Positions 10,004 through 19,800 of a stretch of 63,349 bases of DNA are shown here, one piece after another. Origin of the DNA: CAZEQJ01 sp964514385 (GTDB taxonomy: Bacteria; Bacteroidota; Bacteroidia; Cytophagales; Cyclobacteriaceae); contig CAZEQJ010000018.1 of NCBI GenBank assembly GCA_964514385.1, forward strand, positions 1 to 63,349, written 5' to 3'. The notes beneath the pieces were generated by a model that saw only the letters and a list, made by a program, of their open reading frames with translations, ran no database searches and was not told where the DNA came from. Each line of letters starts with the position of its first letter. Position 1 is the stretch's first letter. The position numbers were made by a program, and so were the translations under genes.

Positions 10004-11287
10004 CTATCTTAATTCCGGTGTATCCCACTTGATCCAGTCAGCTAGATCGGAAGCATAATCAGGAGCCTTTGCTACAAGAGTATTTGCCCCAGTATCTCCC
10101 AATAAAAATTTATCTACAAATGCTTCAACCTCGGGGTATTGATTAGCAGGTAATGCACAATGTCCGTGTCCCCCGACAATGGAATATCCGAACCTGTCAG
10201 GAATACCCATAGCAGCCCAGACTTTTCCAGCTGCATTACATGAGACATAAGAGGATTCTTCCGCCAGCCATTCATAATCCGGATTCCCCAGCACAAGCAG
10301 TGCTCTGGGTGCAACCATTGCCACCAACTCATGATGATCTACAGGAAGTTTCGATACATTTTCATTAGCAAACTGGCGCATACTTTCCAGAAACCAGGCA
10401 TAATTGGTACTTCCCACTCTTTCCACATTACCGAGCGTCTCAGATACCCGCCACGCTGCGGCACCGCCGCCACCAGGTTCCTGGGCAATAGTCAAGGCAA
10501 TACGCTCATCCAGTGCACCCGCCCACAAGGCCATTTTACCTGCAAACGAACATCCGGTAATTCCGATATGTTTTAAATCGATTGGTAGTTCATCTGCCAC
10601 TAATTCCAGGCCGTCAATTATTCGACTCACGCCCCAACTCCATGCACTGTAGGCCCCTATTTCTGTTAACTCCGGATATAATTGATTGATTGGCTCTGTC
10701 CCCCTCTTCTGGGTATGCTGCATAACCTGTCTGAAATTGAATGCAATGGTAACAATATCTCTTTCCGAAAAAATCTCACGCGGTAGACTTCCAGAACCAC
10801 GACCAATGCCAATAATTGCGGGAAAAGGTCCTTCCCCTGACGGTACATTAATAGCAGAAGTCAACCTTAATGTATTTTCACCAACGGTTACATTAACTGT
10901 CAATGTATCATTTGAATACGATGCCGTGATATTCTCCGGGCGACCAGGTTTTTTACCAATGATGTACGCCTCCAGTTCTCTTTTGATTTCTGCCCTTCGG
11001 CATTTCCATTGTGCATACGTATTTACATATCCACTATTGTCAGACCATTTGAACGGATCAGGTAAATGCGCTACTACTTCCAGATCATTAAACCCGGGCA
11101 AAGGAGGCTCATCACACATAAATCCCGTAAATTCCTGATCGAAAACCAGTGGTATTTCGGCTGCAACCTGTTCCTGTTTTGCTCCGATTCCTTCTTCTGC
11201 AGGAACCACATAATCAGCTATAGAAGCACTGAATAACGTAATACCTAAAGCAACCGTGACAAAACCAATAACTTTTAATGTTTCCAT
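10004..11287 (-). CDS. CE15 glucuronoyl esterase
   Basis: An alpha/beta hydrolase that cleaves the ester between 4-O-methyl-glucuronate of xylan and lignin alcohols. The whole chain follows the fungal Cip2 pattern: LPDPF near residue 75, a WKCRR segment, the WSWGVSRIIDGLEL helix, nucleophile Ser247 in TGCSFAGK, Glu270 in AQEPGGGG, DHHELVAMVAPRAL, and GGHGHC (His374/His376). A hydrophobic N-terminal segment suggests export. The residue after the nucleophile is Phe248, where Cip2-type enzymes have the Arg of GCSRNGK that helps form the oxyanion hole. The gene lies 12 bases downstream of the SASA/NodB fusion on the same strand, and the two are probably co-transcribed from the operator-bearing gap at 14005. 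Confidence 0.88.
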   Translation of the reverse strand: METLKVIGFVTVALGITLFSASIADYVVPAEEGIGAKQEQVAAEIPLVFDQEFTGFMCDEPPLPGFNDLEVVAHLPDPFKWSDNSGYVNTYAQWKCRRAEIKRELEAYIIGKKPGRPENITASYSNDTLTVNVTVGENTLRLTSAINVPSGEGPFPAIIGIGRGSGSLPREIFSERDIVTIAFNFRQVMQHTQKRGTEPINQLYPELTEIGAYSAWSWGVSRIIDGLELVADELPIDLKHIGITGCSFAGKMALWAGALDERIALTIAQEPGGGGAAAWRVSETLGNVERVGSTNYAWFLESMRQFANENVSKLPVDHHELVAMVAPRALLVLGNPDYEWLAEESSYVSCNAAGKVWAAMGIPDRFGYSIVGGHGHCALPANQYPEVEAFVDKFLLGDTGANTLVAKAPDYASDLADWIKWDTPELR

Positions 11288-11299
11288 GCTATGTAATTA

Positions 11300-13966
11300 T
11301 TAATCTTCAAGATGTACCTGTATATGTTTGGATGCCTCCAGCATCGTAGTCACCCAATAATCTTCCTCATTGGCCTTTAAATATTCTATGAAGGTATTGT
11401 GATCGTCCAATGCTACGTTTCCGGTATGTCCGCCGCCTACTCCATGGAACAGTATTACCGCCATCCCATTTCTTGATTTAGCTTCTTCCGCCCACGCTAT
11501 TAAATCCTCTAATTTTTTTCCATCAGCTACAAAACAGTAAACCTGATTCAGGTCAATATTTTCAAGTGTGTTTACCTTACCCTGAACACCTCGCATCGAG
11601 ACAAATTGGTCTTTAATGGCTTGAAGAAAGCTACCCTCTCCCGTTTCAGTTTCACCACATGTAAAAGCAAATGTCCTTTCCCTTTTACCATCAAGTGCCT
11701 GTAGCACGATATTCATCATTTCAGTTTCACTGACCATGCGCGCTATGGAATACGCATCAAGGTCATTGCTTTCGGAAACCCAGTCTCTACCTTCGCCTTT
11801 GCATGGATGATATAGCGTATGGTTACCTAATTCATGTCCGTTATTCGCAGCCCGCTTCCAGTCATTCAACCGATTGGCCATACCCGGATTGATTCCTGTT
11901 AAATAGAATGTCCCCCTAAAACCATTAGCTTCCAATGCCGGAATGGCATTTTCAAGATGTTCTTCTATCGCGTCATCATAGGTAAGCACAATCGAAGCCT
12001 TTTTACCTTTCCATAATGCCTGTTCATCATATAATACAGCCTCAAAGGGTGATGCAGGCAAACCTTCCTTATTAAAAAGATTAGCATCTCTGGGGTTATC
12101 CATCCATGCATACCGTACATAGGCCGGGTCTTTAATTTCATCATTCCAGACAACAAGCTTATTGTCCTCGATCCGGGTATTAGCCCATACAAATTCCTTA
12201 TTTATCCCGGCAATAGACACCCATCGGATCGGTTCATCGTCATTGGACACCAACCCTGAACCGGTGTGATCAAAATGAATGATCGCCTTATTCCCCGTTT
12301 TTTCAGCAGAATGATACAACGGGCCAGAATATACCAGATCTGATTCACCGTAAACCATGTTGCGCGCAGCCAGGGCTAACCGATCACCGATTGGTTTTTT
12401 ATTACCCGGGTGAATATCATTCCATTCGCCAAGATTAAGGCTTACTACCATGGCGGTGTTTTCTACCTCCAACGCATTAAGCTGATCATTTCGTAACGCC
12501 GCCCAATTACTTTCTTCCGGTAAATAATTCACATCCATAAAATTTGGTAACTGGACATAGAAAACCGGAAGATCTTTATCGTTCCACTGATTCCTCCAGT
12601 CGTTAATCAGTGATACCATCAGATCCTTATAGTTGTTATTCCGCCAGGTATTACTTTCTCCCTGATACCATAAAGCACCCTTAATTTTATAGTCTGTTAT
12701 TGGTGCAATCATCCCATTAAATAATGCCGTCGGTTGATTCTGATAAGAAATACCGGACACCCCACCGGCCCCGGGTGTAAATACATTGCCCACTTTGAAT
12801 TGCCACGTTCCCTTGAGGTCAATGGTATCATTTTCTGTAGCAAGGAAATAAGGTTTATCAGGCACAAAGCCTCCTTTCCCTCCATAATTTACCACTTTCA
12901 CTACAATGATATTCTCACCTTCCTGAAGAATACCGGAGTCGAATGTATATCTCCGTTGGGGATATTGATATGTAACCCCTCCTATTTCGACCCCGTTGAC
13001 ATAAACCTTATCTGCATCCACAATACGCCCCATATCAATTCTTGCCGGTTTGCCGGTCATCGAAGCAGGAACATTAACTACACGTCTGTACCAAACAGTT
13101 CCGTTCAGTTCCTTCAACCCCTGATCTTCCCAATACCCGGGGATATTTATCGTATGCCAACCTTTAGGTATATACGATGGATCATACCACTTCACCTCTT
13201 CTGACAATCCTTTGTCCGGTGGTGGTGGAGGTAGACTTCTGGAATATTCGATAGTGCGCCTCCGGATATCATTGAGGTAGGACGTATCCTTGTTCTGAAC
13301 AACTGTTGATGATAATGAAGGAAATTCTTTTAACCCATCTTCACTGATCCAGGCCTGTATGGGCGTTCCTCCGACACATGATTTTATCAGCCCTACTGGG
13401 ACCTGATACTGATCGTAAAGATGTTTGGCAAAAAAGTATCCGATAACAGAAAAATCCAGGACAGTTTCAGGATTGGCTTCTACCCATGCCGTCTCTTTAA
13501 TATGATCTGACGGACCGGCCAGTATTGGCTGATCCGGAATGATAATCTGTCGGATATTTGGATAATTCGCTTTCTCAATTTCATCTCTGTAACGATCCTG
13601 ATGCCTTTCCAGGTTATGTACCATGTTGGATTGACCTGAACATAACCATACATCACCCAACATGATATTTTCTAATTCAATGGCGTTTTCTTCCCCGGTA
13701 ATAATCATTTTGTAGGGACCACCAGCAGACTTTGTCTTTATGGTTACTTCCCAGTTACCTGCTTCATCGGCAATAGTGCGATAATCCTTTTTATTGAATT
13801 CCACATTAATACTTTCTGCCGCATCCGCCCAGCCCCACACCTTTACATCCGCATTTCTTTGCAATATCATGTTATGCCCGACAATGGCAGGAACACTTAC
13901 TTCCGCATAAAGTGCTGAAGTATGACTCAGTAGTATTAACAGAAAGAATAAATGAACTTTTCTCAT
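11300..13966 (-). CDS. SASA-type carbohydrate acetylesterase fused to a NodB/CE4 deacetylase
   Basis: Two esterase modules in one 888-residue secreted protein. A signal peptide (1-21) is followed by a sialate-O-acetylesterase (SGNH-like) module, with nucleophile Ser110 in LCSGQSNM, a GGTPIQAW block, GALWYQGESN, and the late NDIHPGNK segment that supplies Asp/His. A jelly-roll insert (WHTINIPGYW to about residue 390) sits inside it, as in xylan- or xyloglucan-active acetylesterases. From about residue 655 a NodB domain follows, with TYDDA (Asp664/Asp665) and the metal site H-x3-H (His715, His719) in NHTLYHPC. Both would remove O-acetyl groups from xylan. CE15 lies 12 bases downstream. The gene is divergent from the second GH30, with the shared 74-base gap holding the CAATCGATTG operator. 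Confidence 0.85.
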   Translation of the reverse strand: MRKVHLFFLLILLSHTSALYAEVSVPAIVGHNMILQRNADVKVWGWADAAESINVEFNKKDYRTIADEAGNWEVTIKTKSAGGPYKMIITGEENAIELENIMLGDVWLCSGQSNMVHNLERHQDRYRDEIEKANYPNIRQIIIPDQPILAGPSDHIKETAWVEANPETVLDFSVIGYFFAKHLYDQYQVPVGLIKSCVGGTPIQAWISEDGLKEFPSLSSTVVQNKDTSYLNDIRRRTIEYSRSLPPPPPDKGLSEEVKWYDPSYIPKGWHTINIPGYWEDQGLKELNGTVWYRRVVNVPASMTGKPARIDMGRIVDADKVYVNGVEIGGVTYQYPQRRYTFDSGILQEGENIIVVKVVNYGGKGGFVPDKPYFLATENDTIDLKGTWQFKVGNVFTPGAGGVSGISYQNQPTALFNGMIAPITDYKIKGALWYQGESNTWRNNNYKDLMVSLINDWRNQWNDKDLPVFYVQLPNFMDVNYLPEESNWAALRNDQLNALEVENTAMVVSLNLGEWNDIHPGNKKPIGDRLALAARNMVYGESDLVYSGPLYHSAEKTGNKAIIHFDHTGSGLVSNDDEPIRWVSIAGINKEFVWANTRIEDNKLVVWNDEIKDPAYVRYAWMDNPRDANLFNKEGLPASPFEAVLYDEQALWKGKKASIVLTYDDAIEEHLENAIPALEANGFRGTFYLTGINPGMANRLNDWKRAANNGHELGNHTLYHPCKGEGRDWVSESNDLDAYSIARMVSETEMMNIVLQALDGKRERTFAFTCGETETGEGSFLQAIKDQFVSMRGVQGKVNTLENIDLNQVYCFVADGKKLEDLIAWAEEAKSRNGMAVILFHGVGGGHTGNVALDDHNTFIEYLKANEEDYWVTTMLEASKHIQVHLED

Positions 13967-14004
13967 AAAATGCCTCTTATCACTATTAAAATGTTAATTT
14001 TACA

Positions 14005-14014
14005 CAATCGATTG
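14005..14014. promoter_or_regulatory. LacI-type operator CAATCGATTG between the divergent esterase and GH30 units
   Basis: A perfect 10-bp palindrome with central CG, in the context CACAATCGATTGCA, lies in the 74-base gap between two divergent genes. The same core occurs before the binding lipoprotein, susC and uxaC. A central CpG palindrome is typical of LacI-family operators. Confidence 0.65.
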
Positions 14015-14040
14015 CATTGAGAAATAAACATACTTAAACT

Positions 14041-15384
14041 ATGGGAATAAACATATTAAAATCGGCGTTTTTAGTCATTTCTGGCGTATTATTATTTATG
14101 TCAGTTTCCTGCGGTAGTGAAGAAAATATTGATCCCGGTACTGGCAATGGCACAGAAAATAATGCCGAACCTACGAGCTTTCTCAATATTAACCCTGATG
14201 TCGAATACCAGACTATAGCGGGGTTTGGTGCTGCAGATGGTATATTCAGGATTGGTTCGTACCTGACAGCCACAGAAGCGGAACTTGCATTTGGTACTGA
14301 TGAAGGTCAATTAGGAATGAGCATTTTCCGTGTGAAGCTGCCATATACTGAGAGTGACTGGCCCACAATAGCGACAAATGCATTAGAAGCGCAGCAATAC
14401 CTGGGAGTGAAGATCTTAGCCTCGCCCTGGTCTCCCCCACCTGCGATGAAAAGTAATAACAATGGTACGGGCGGTTTCCTTCTACGAGAGAATTTCCAGG
14501 CCTATGCCGATCACATCAATAATTATATTGCCTACATGGAAAGCCAGGGAGTTGAGTTATATGCAATATCTCCACAAAATGAGCCGGATATTCAGGTAAG
14601 TTACGAATCATGCGACTGGAGCTCCGGCGCCATGCGGGATTTCTTAATTGATTATGGTAATAATTATATAAACAGCAGAGTTGCAGCGGCTGAGTCGTTT
14701 AATTTCAATCAAACTTATACCAATGCCATTCTCAATGATGAAACAGCTGCAGCTCATATGGATATTGTTGCCGGTCATATCTACGGTGGTGGACTCGAAC
14801 CCTATCCAATAGCGGAGGCTTCAGGCAAAGAAATCTGGATGACAGAGCATCTTTACAACCTGAACACAGGTAATGCCAACGCAACACCCTGGAATCAGCG
14901 CTCTGACCAGGATAAATGGCTCGAATCGATGCAAATGCTGTCGGATATTCACGACGCTATGACTTTCAACTGGAATGCCTATATCTGGTGGTACACCAAA
15001 AGATATTATTCATTCATTGGCGATGGTACAGAAGGCACGTCCTCCAATACAGTGCTGAAAAGAGGATATGCTTTTTCACATTATTCGCGCTTTATCCGTC
15101 CGGGTTACAAAAGAATAGAGACAGAATTTCAGTCAGCCAGAGATTTAAATGTCACAGCTTATAAAGGTAATAACAGAATAGTGATTGTGATGGTAAATGC
15201 ATCCGGATCACCGATCGGTAATATAGGACTTACTTTAAGTGACGAGGTCCCTGAAGCTGCAAAATTCTACAGAACAAGCGTCTCAGTAGATGTGGAAGAG
15301 ACAGATCTGGAAATAGAGGAAGGCTATCTGACATTTAATATGAATAGTAATACGGTGGCCACTATAGTTGTTGATTTGCAGTAA
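14041..15384 (+). CDS. GH30 (subfamily 8-like) xylanase, lipoprotein
   Basis: A second GH30 enzyme, 447 residues, reduced to the catalytic domain with its beta side domain. A lipobox (SVSC, Cys24) predicts an outer-membrane or periplasmic lipoprotein, unlike the T9SS-exported copy at 7655. The acid/base is Glu181 in SPQNEPDI and the nucleophile is Glu269 in WMTEHLY. The segment that contacts glucuronate in subfamily 8 reads WWYTKRYY, against WWYIRRFY in the first copy, so one of two adjacent arginines is Lys while the second is kept. It may therefore accept other oligosaccharides. The first 40 residues after the lipobox are a low-complexity linker. It is transcribed divergently from the esterase pair. 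Confidence 0.88.
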   Translation: MGINILKSAFLVISGVLLFMSVSCGSEENIDPGTGNGTENNAEPTSFLNINPDVEYQTIAGFGAADGIFRIGSYLTATEAELAFGTDEGQLGMSIFRVKLPYTESDWPTIATNALEAQQYLGVKILASPWSPPPAMKSNNNGTGGFLLRENFQAYADHINNYIAYMESQGVELYAISPQNEPDIQVSYESCDWSSGAMRDFLIDYGNNYINSRVAAAESFNFNQTYTNAILNDETAAAHMDIVAGHIYGGGLEPYPIAEASGKEIWMTEHLYNLNTGNANATPWNQRSDQDKWLESMQMLSDIHDAMTFNWNAYIWWYTKRYYSFIGDGTEGTSSNTVLKRGYAFSHYSRFIRPGYKRIETEFQSARDLNVTAYKGNNRIVIVMVNASGSPIGNIGLTLSDEVPEAAKFYRTSVSVDVEETDLEIEEGYLTFNMNSNTVATIVVDLQ

Positions 15385-15456
15385 TTCAATACCGTATTGT
15401 AAATGAAATTCATAAATAAATCAGCTCTGAGAGAAGAATTTTTATTTTATGTTACG

Positions 15457-15493
15457 CAATCGATTGTTTTTTTAAAAGTTATACATAGATTTG
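15457..15493 (+). promoter_or_regulatory. Promoter and operator of the surface binding lipoprotein
   Basis: The palindrome CAATCGATTG (15457-15466) ends in the TTG of a -33 element. After exactly 19 bases comes TAGATTTG (15486-15493), a perfect -7 element TAnnTTTG of the Bacteroidota housekeeping sigma factor. A protein bound to the palindrome would cover the -33 box, so repression is the simplest reading. The CDS starts 70 bases downstream. Confidence 0.75.
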
Positions 15494-15563
15494 ATATACG
15501 AAAGAATAAGATCAGCAGATGAGCTTGTTCTGATCAACCATCTTGAAATAATAAATTTGAGAC

Positions 15564-16721
15564 ATGAAAAGTAATCTACGATTTACATTATCGATTATGA
15601 CAGCAGCGATCCTGACCATTGGGCTGTCAGGATGCTTCGAAAATCCTGAGGATTTTCTTAATGGCAGCAACCCGGCAGGTAATGCACAGGATGTAAGTAG
15701 CCGCATCACGGGTTTTAGTCCGGCACAAGTGGGTGGAGGCTCAGTTCTTACTATCAATGGTTCCAATCTTGCTGATGTTGATAAAATACTCCTGGGTGAG
15801 TCAACCTGGATCGATGAATTTACCGCTACAGACAATGCAGTGGAGTTTACGGTACCTTCCTTTGCTCCCCTGGGTGAAAATAGCATAACCTTAATATTCG
15901 ATGGTCCAGAGAGAGCGTTTGGATCGTTTGAGGTGATCCCCAACCCAGGCATTACATATTTTACGCCTAAAGCAGCAGCTTCAGGTGAAACTGTAACGGT
16001 TCTCGGTAATAATCTGACTTTTGTAGGTTCTGTTAGCATAGGTGGTGTTGATGCACCTATTACGGGTACAACTTCCGATACAAGGCTTACTTTCACCATG
16101 CCTGCTGAAGCCGAAACTGATGTGATAGTGCTTAATACAACCACTGGAGGTACAGTAGAAAGCGAAGATATCATTATCGCATGTACTGCGGAGCCGGGAA
16201 GCTTTGAATGTTTACCTACTATAAATACGAACGGAAGTTTTGAATCTAGCGCAATTGGCCCTGCTGATGGAGTTCAGGGATGGGGTGGATTGAACGGTTC
16301 TCTTGCTTCAGGTGAAATCACAGACGAAGACTATATCGATGGTTTCCAATGTGTGAAAATGACGATAAACGAGCTTGGAGCAAACCCATGGAATATACAG
16401 CCGACTGTTAACGTAACAGTAGACCCTGCAGGCACCTACAGATTGAGTATGTGGGTAAAAGGTACAGGTATAGCTAATGCAAAATTTGCGCTTGACCAGG
16501 CTGGTACACCAGGCTTTGCGGAATTAGCAAATCCGGAACTATCCCTGACAGACAATGCATGGCAACAAATTGTATATGAATTCAGCCCGGCTTCAGAAGC
16601 CGTAGATGCTAATCCTCCGGGAGACGAACAGGTAAGGCTTGCTATCAGTTTGAGCTATGAGGGTAATGTTGGTGGTGTGCTTTTTATGGATCACCTGAGA
16701 ATTATAAGAATAGATCAATAA
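15564..16721 (+). CDS. Surface glycan-binding lipoprotein, two IPT/TIG domains plus CBM4/22-like domain
   Basis: A non-catalytic lipoprotein, 385 residues, with lipobox LSGC (Cys24). Two IPT/TIG domains (about 45-125 and 126-210) carry the typical ITGFSPAQVGGGSVLTI and ITYFTPKAAASGETVTV starts and act as spacers. The C-terminal 165 residues start with NGSFESSAIGPADGVQGWGG and end in a beta-sandwich with the look of the CBM4_9/CBM22 superfamily, which often binds xylan. This is the layout of SusE/SGBP-type proteins that hold polysaccharide at the cell surface for SusCD. It is a single-gene unit with its own operator-promoter upstream and a terminator downstream. It sits apart from susCD, which is less common. 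Confidence 0.82.
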   Translation: MKSNLRFTLSIMTAAILTIGLSGCFENPEDFLNGSNPAGNAQDVSSRITGFSPAQVGGGSVLTINGSNLADVDKILLGESTWIDEFTATDNAVEFTVPSFAPLGENSITLIFDGPERAFGSFEVIPNPGITYFTPKAAASGETVTVLGNNLTFVGSVSIGGVDAPITGTTSDTRLTFTMPAEAETDVIVLNTTTGGTVESEDIIIACTAEPGSFECLPTINTNGSFESSAIGPADGVQGWGGLNGSLASGEITDEDYIDGFQCVKMTINELGANPWNIQPTVNVTVDPAGTYRLSMWVKGTGIANAKFALDQAGTPGFAELANPELSLTDNAWQQIVYEFSPASEAVDANPPGDEQVRLAISLSYEGNVGGVLFMDHLRIIRIDQ

Positions 16722-16742
16722 ATTATTTTCATGTTGTTTTCG

Positions 16743-16770
16743 ACCACCTCATGCCTGAGGTGGTTTTTTT
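16743..16770 (+). terminator. Rho-independent terminator after the binding lipoprotein
   Basis: A perfect 9-bp stem, ACCACCTCA against TGAGGTGGT with loop TGCC, is followed by six T. It isolates the lipoprotein gene from the 1438-residue gene downstream. Confidence 0.9.
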
Positions 16771-16812
16771 GTTTTAAGGTCATTCACTAATTGTTCGTAT
16801 TTTAGATAGGCA

Positions 16813-19800
16813 ATGGTCTTTATCAAAAAAATTCTTTATGGTCTGCTAGCGGCTCTTCCTCTGCAGGTTTTTTCACAAACAATCTTTTTTGATGTTACAA
16901 AAGAGTTAGGAGTCAGCGTATCACATACCGGTGATGAAACAACAGTACACGGTACAGGTGCTGCATGGCTTGATTATGATAATGACGGCGATCTAGATCT
17001 GTATGTAACAAATCAGTACGGTGGAAACCACCTTTTCCACAATAACCTTATAGAAAACGGAGAGCCTTCATTTCTGGATGTTACTACCCACGTGTTGTCA
17101 GGTGAAGGAAGAAGAGGGTCCGGAGTATCTGCTGCTGATTACAATAATGATGGCCTGATAGACCTCTATTTATGTAATCTGGATGATGATGTTTTACTTA
17201 AGAATTTAGGGGATGGGAATTTTATTGACGCCACAAAGGAGGCGTTTAGCTTTACGGGGGATTTTCAAATTGGTGCCGGCGCCACAGCATCATGGGGTGA
17301 TATAAACAATGACGGTTGGCTGGATCTGTATATCAGCAATCATGCCTTTGGCCCCAATTCTGAGATCAGCACCGATGATTATCTTTATCTGAATAATGGG
17401 GATCATCCGGTTACATTTACTGACATTTCCCATCTGATATCAGAAGATGCAGACAGCAGTGGTATAGATGACCGATCAGGATATGGCTTTGTAAGCCTTT
17501 TTACAGACTTTAATAATGATGGCTTACTTGATATTTTCACAACCAATGACTGCGAACTTGGATATGAAGGCAATAAACTCTGGAAAAACACAGGACAGGT
17601 AAGTTTTAGTGAAGTCAGCCGTGAAGTAGGCCCGTTTACAAGAGGAATTCGTTCATCTCCACATTGTTTTTCTCCTATGGGGATTAGCGTCGGTGACCCT
17701 AACCACGATGGACTATTCGACTACCATCTTACCAATCTGCATGGTCCAAATGGTGAAAACACGGTATTACTGATGAACAATGGGAAAAACCTGTTCAATG
17801 TATCCAGATTTTCAGGCCTGGATGACAACGTGTTCAAGCCTGTCGGTGGAATACTGGCGACATGGGGCACAGTATTTATCGATTATGACCTGGACACCTG
17901 GCAGGATATTGCCGTTGCATCAGGTTCCCTCGGTACCTCCTACCAACCAAATATCCTGTATCAAAACCAAAGTACGGATATAGGTGGAATTCCTCATTTT
18001 AAGGAAGTTTCCAGAAGCTTAACAGGTATGGAAAATGGGGCAAGAGCAAGGACTATTATCATGGGCGATTACGACAATGATGGTGACCCAGACCTGTATG
18101 TGTGTAACTACGACAGCACATCCATCCTGTATCGAAATGAACACAACACGGATAACAACTGGCTGATCATTTCATTAACAGGAGCTGGAGCACCACTTAG
18201 CAATCGCAATGGTATTGGTGCCAAAGTTAAGGTTACAACACCTGATAATGTCAACCAGTATTATGAAATAAACAGTGGGTCAAGTATAGGTGGTGGGAAT
18301 GATATCGCTGCATATTTTGGATTAGCAAAAAATACGTCAGCCTCCGTTGAGATACGCTGGCCATCCGGAATTGTGCAAAAGATAGCTGAAGTTAGCAGCA
18401 ATCAGAGAATTAATATCAGAGAGCCGGATGTAAATATTACAAATCCAGGTAATGGCCAATTTTTAAAATCTGGAGATTATCACAACATCCGGTGGACCTC
18501 TTCATTTTTGGATGACGTAGATATCATCCTGAAACATGATTCACAATCAGATAAGATCATTGCTGCATCTGTCGAGAACACAGGCGAGTACGTTTGGCTG
18601 ATTGCTGAGGATATAACGCCGGATCAGAGCTACTGGATTGAGATTATGAACTCCAACAACCCCACACAATCAGGAAAAAGCAATCTGTTTTCTGTTACGC
18701 TGGAGAAATTCATATCACTTAACGACTTTAATAGCGACCAGCTAATCCAGCAACAAGATACCATTGAGATCGAATGGAATCAGAATACAGGTGAAGCCAC
18801 CTCGATTTACCTTCTCAACCGACAAGATACGCTGGAGATTGCACAAGTAGCGCATGCAAACTCAGGACGTTATAACTGGATTGTAGCTGACAGCCTGGAG
18901 GGGAATAACTATACCATCCTGATAACGTCGGCGGGAATTTTCGATAAGAGTGACCGCTCATTTTCTATTCTAAGTAAAAGATATGAAAAGGATGATTTGA
19001 TTGTTCCCGTAGTAGATGTGGAAAAAGGGTCTATTGCCAGGGTATGGAATGAGATGCTGCTTCATTCCATTCGAAATGATTTTGCCAGACCTACGGTACA
19101 TGCACGAAACCTTTTCCATATTTCATGTGCAATGTATGATGCATGGGCAGCATACGATAACGAGGCCTCACCCTATTTTCTTGGAAATACAATAGATGAC
19201 TTTTTTATACCGTTTGATGGTATTCGCCAGCCTTTAAATACACAGAGAGCACAGGAAGAAGCTATCAGTTATGCCGCCTATAGACTGCTAAAACATCGAT
19301 TTAGAAATTCACCCGGCACAAACCTGTCCAATGAATATGATATTCTATTCACTACATTGGGGTATAACCCCTCATGGGAGTCCACAGACTATTCCGATGG
19401 GCGCCCGGCCTCATTAGGCAACTATATTGCCGAGCAGATCATTGCTTTTGGCTTACAGGACGGCTCAAATGAGCAATATGACTACGCTAATCAATATTAC
19501 ACTCCTGTTAATGCCCCAATAGACCCTTTGAGTCCCGGGCAGTCAATGGAAATTGATCCTAACCGGTGGCAGCCTCTGGCCTTTGATTTATTTGTAGATC
19601 AGAGTGGCAATCCTATTGGAGGAGGGATACCGGATTTTCTTAGTCCGGAATGGGGTAATGTGATCCCTTTTTCGTTGCGTAAAAAAAATCTGACTGTCAA
19701 AACCCGCAATGGCATAAACTACAACCTATACCATGACCCGGGCGATCCGGTATACCTTGATACTGCAAACATGGAGGGCTCCAATCATTATAAATGGGGG

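Noticed and set aside
10565..10577. Further operator-like site AAATCGATTGG
   Set aside because: It lies inside the CE15 coding region and matches only part of the palindrome.
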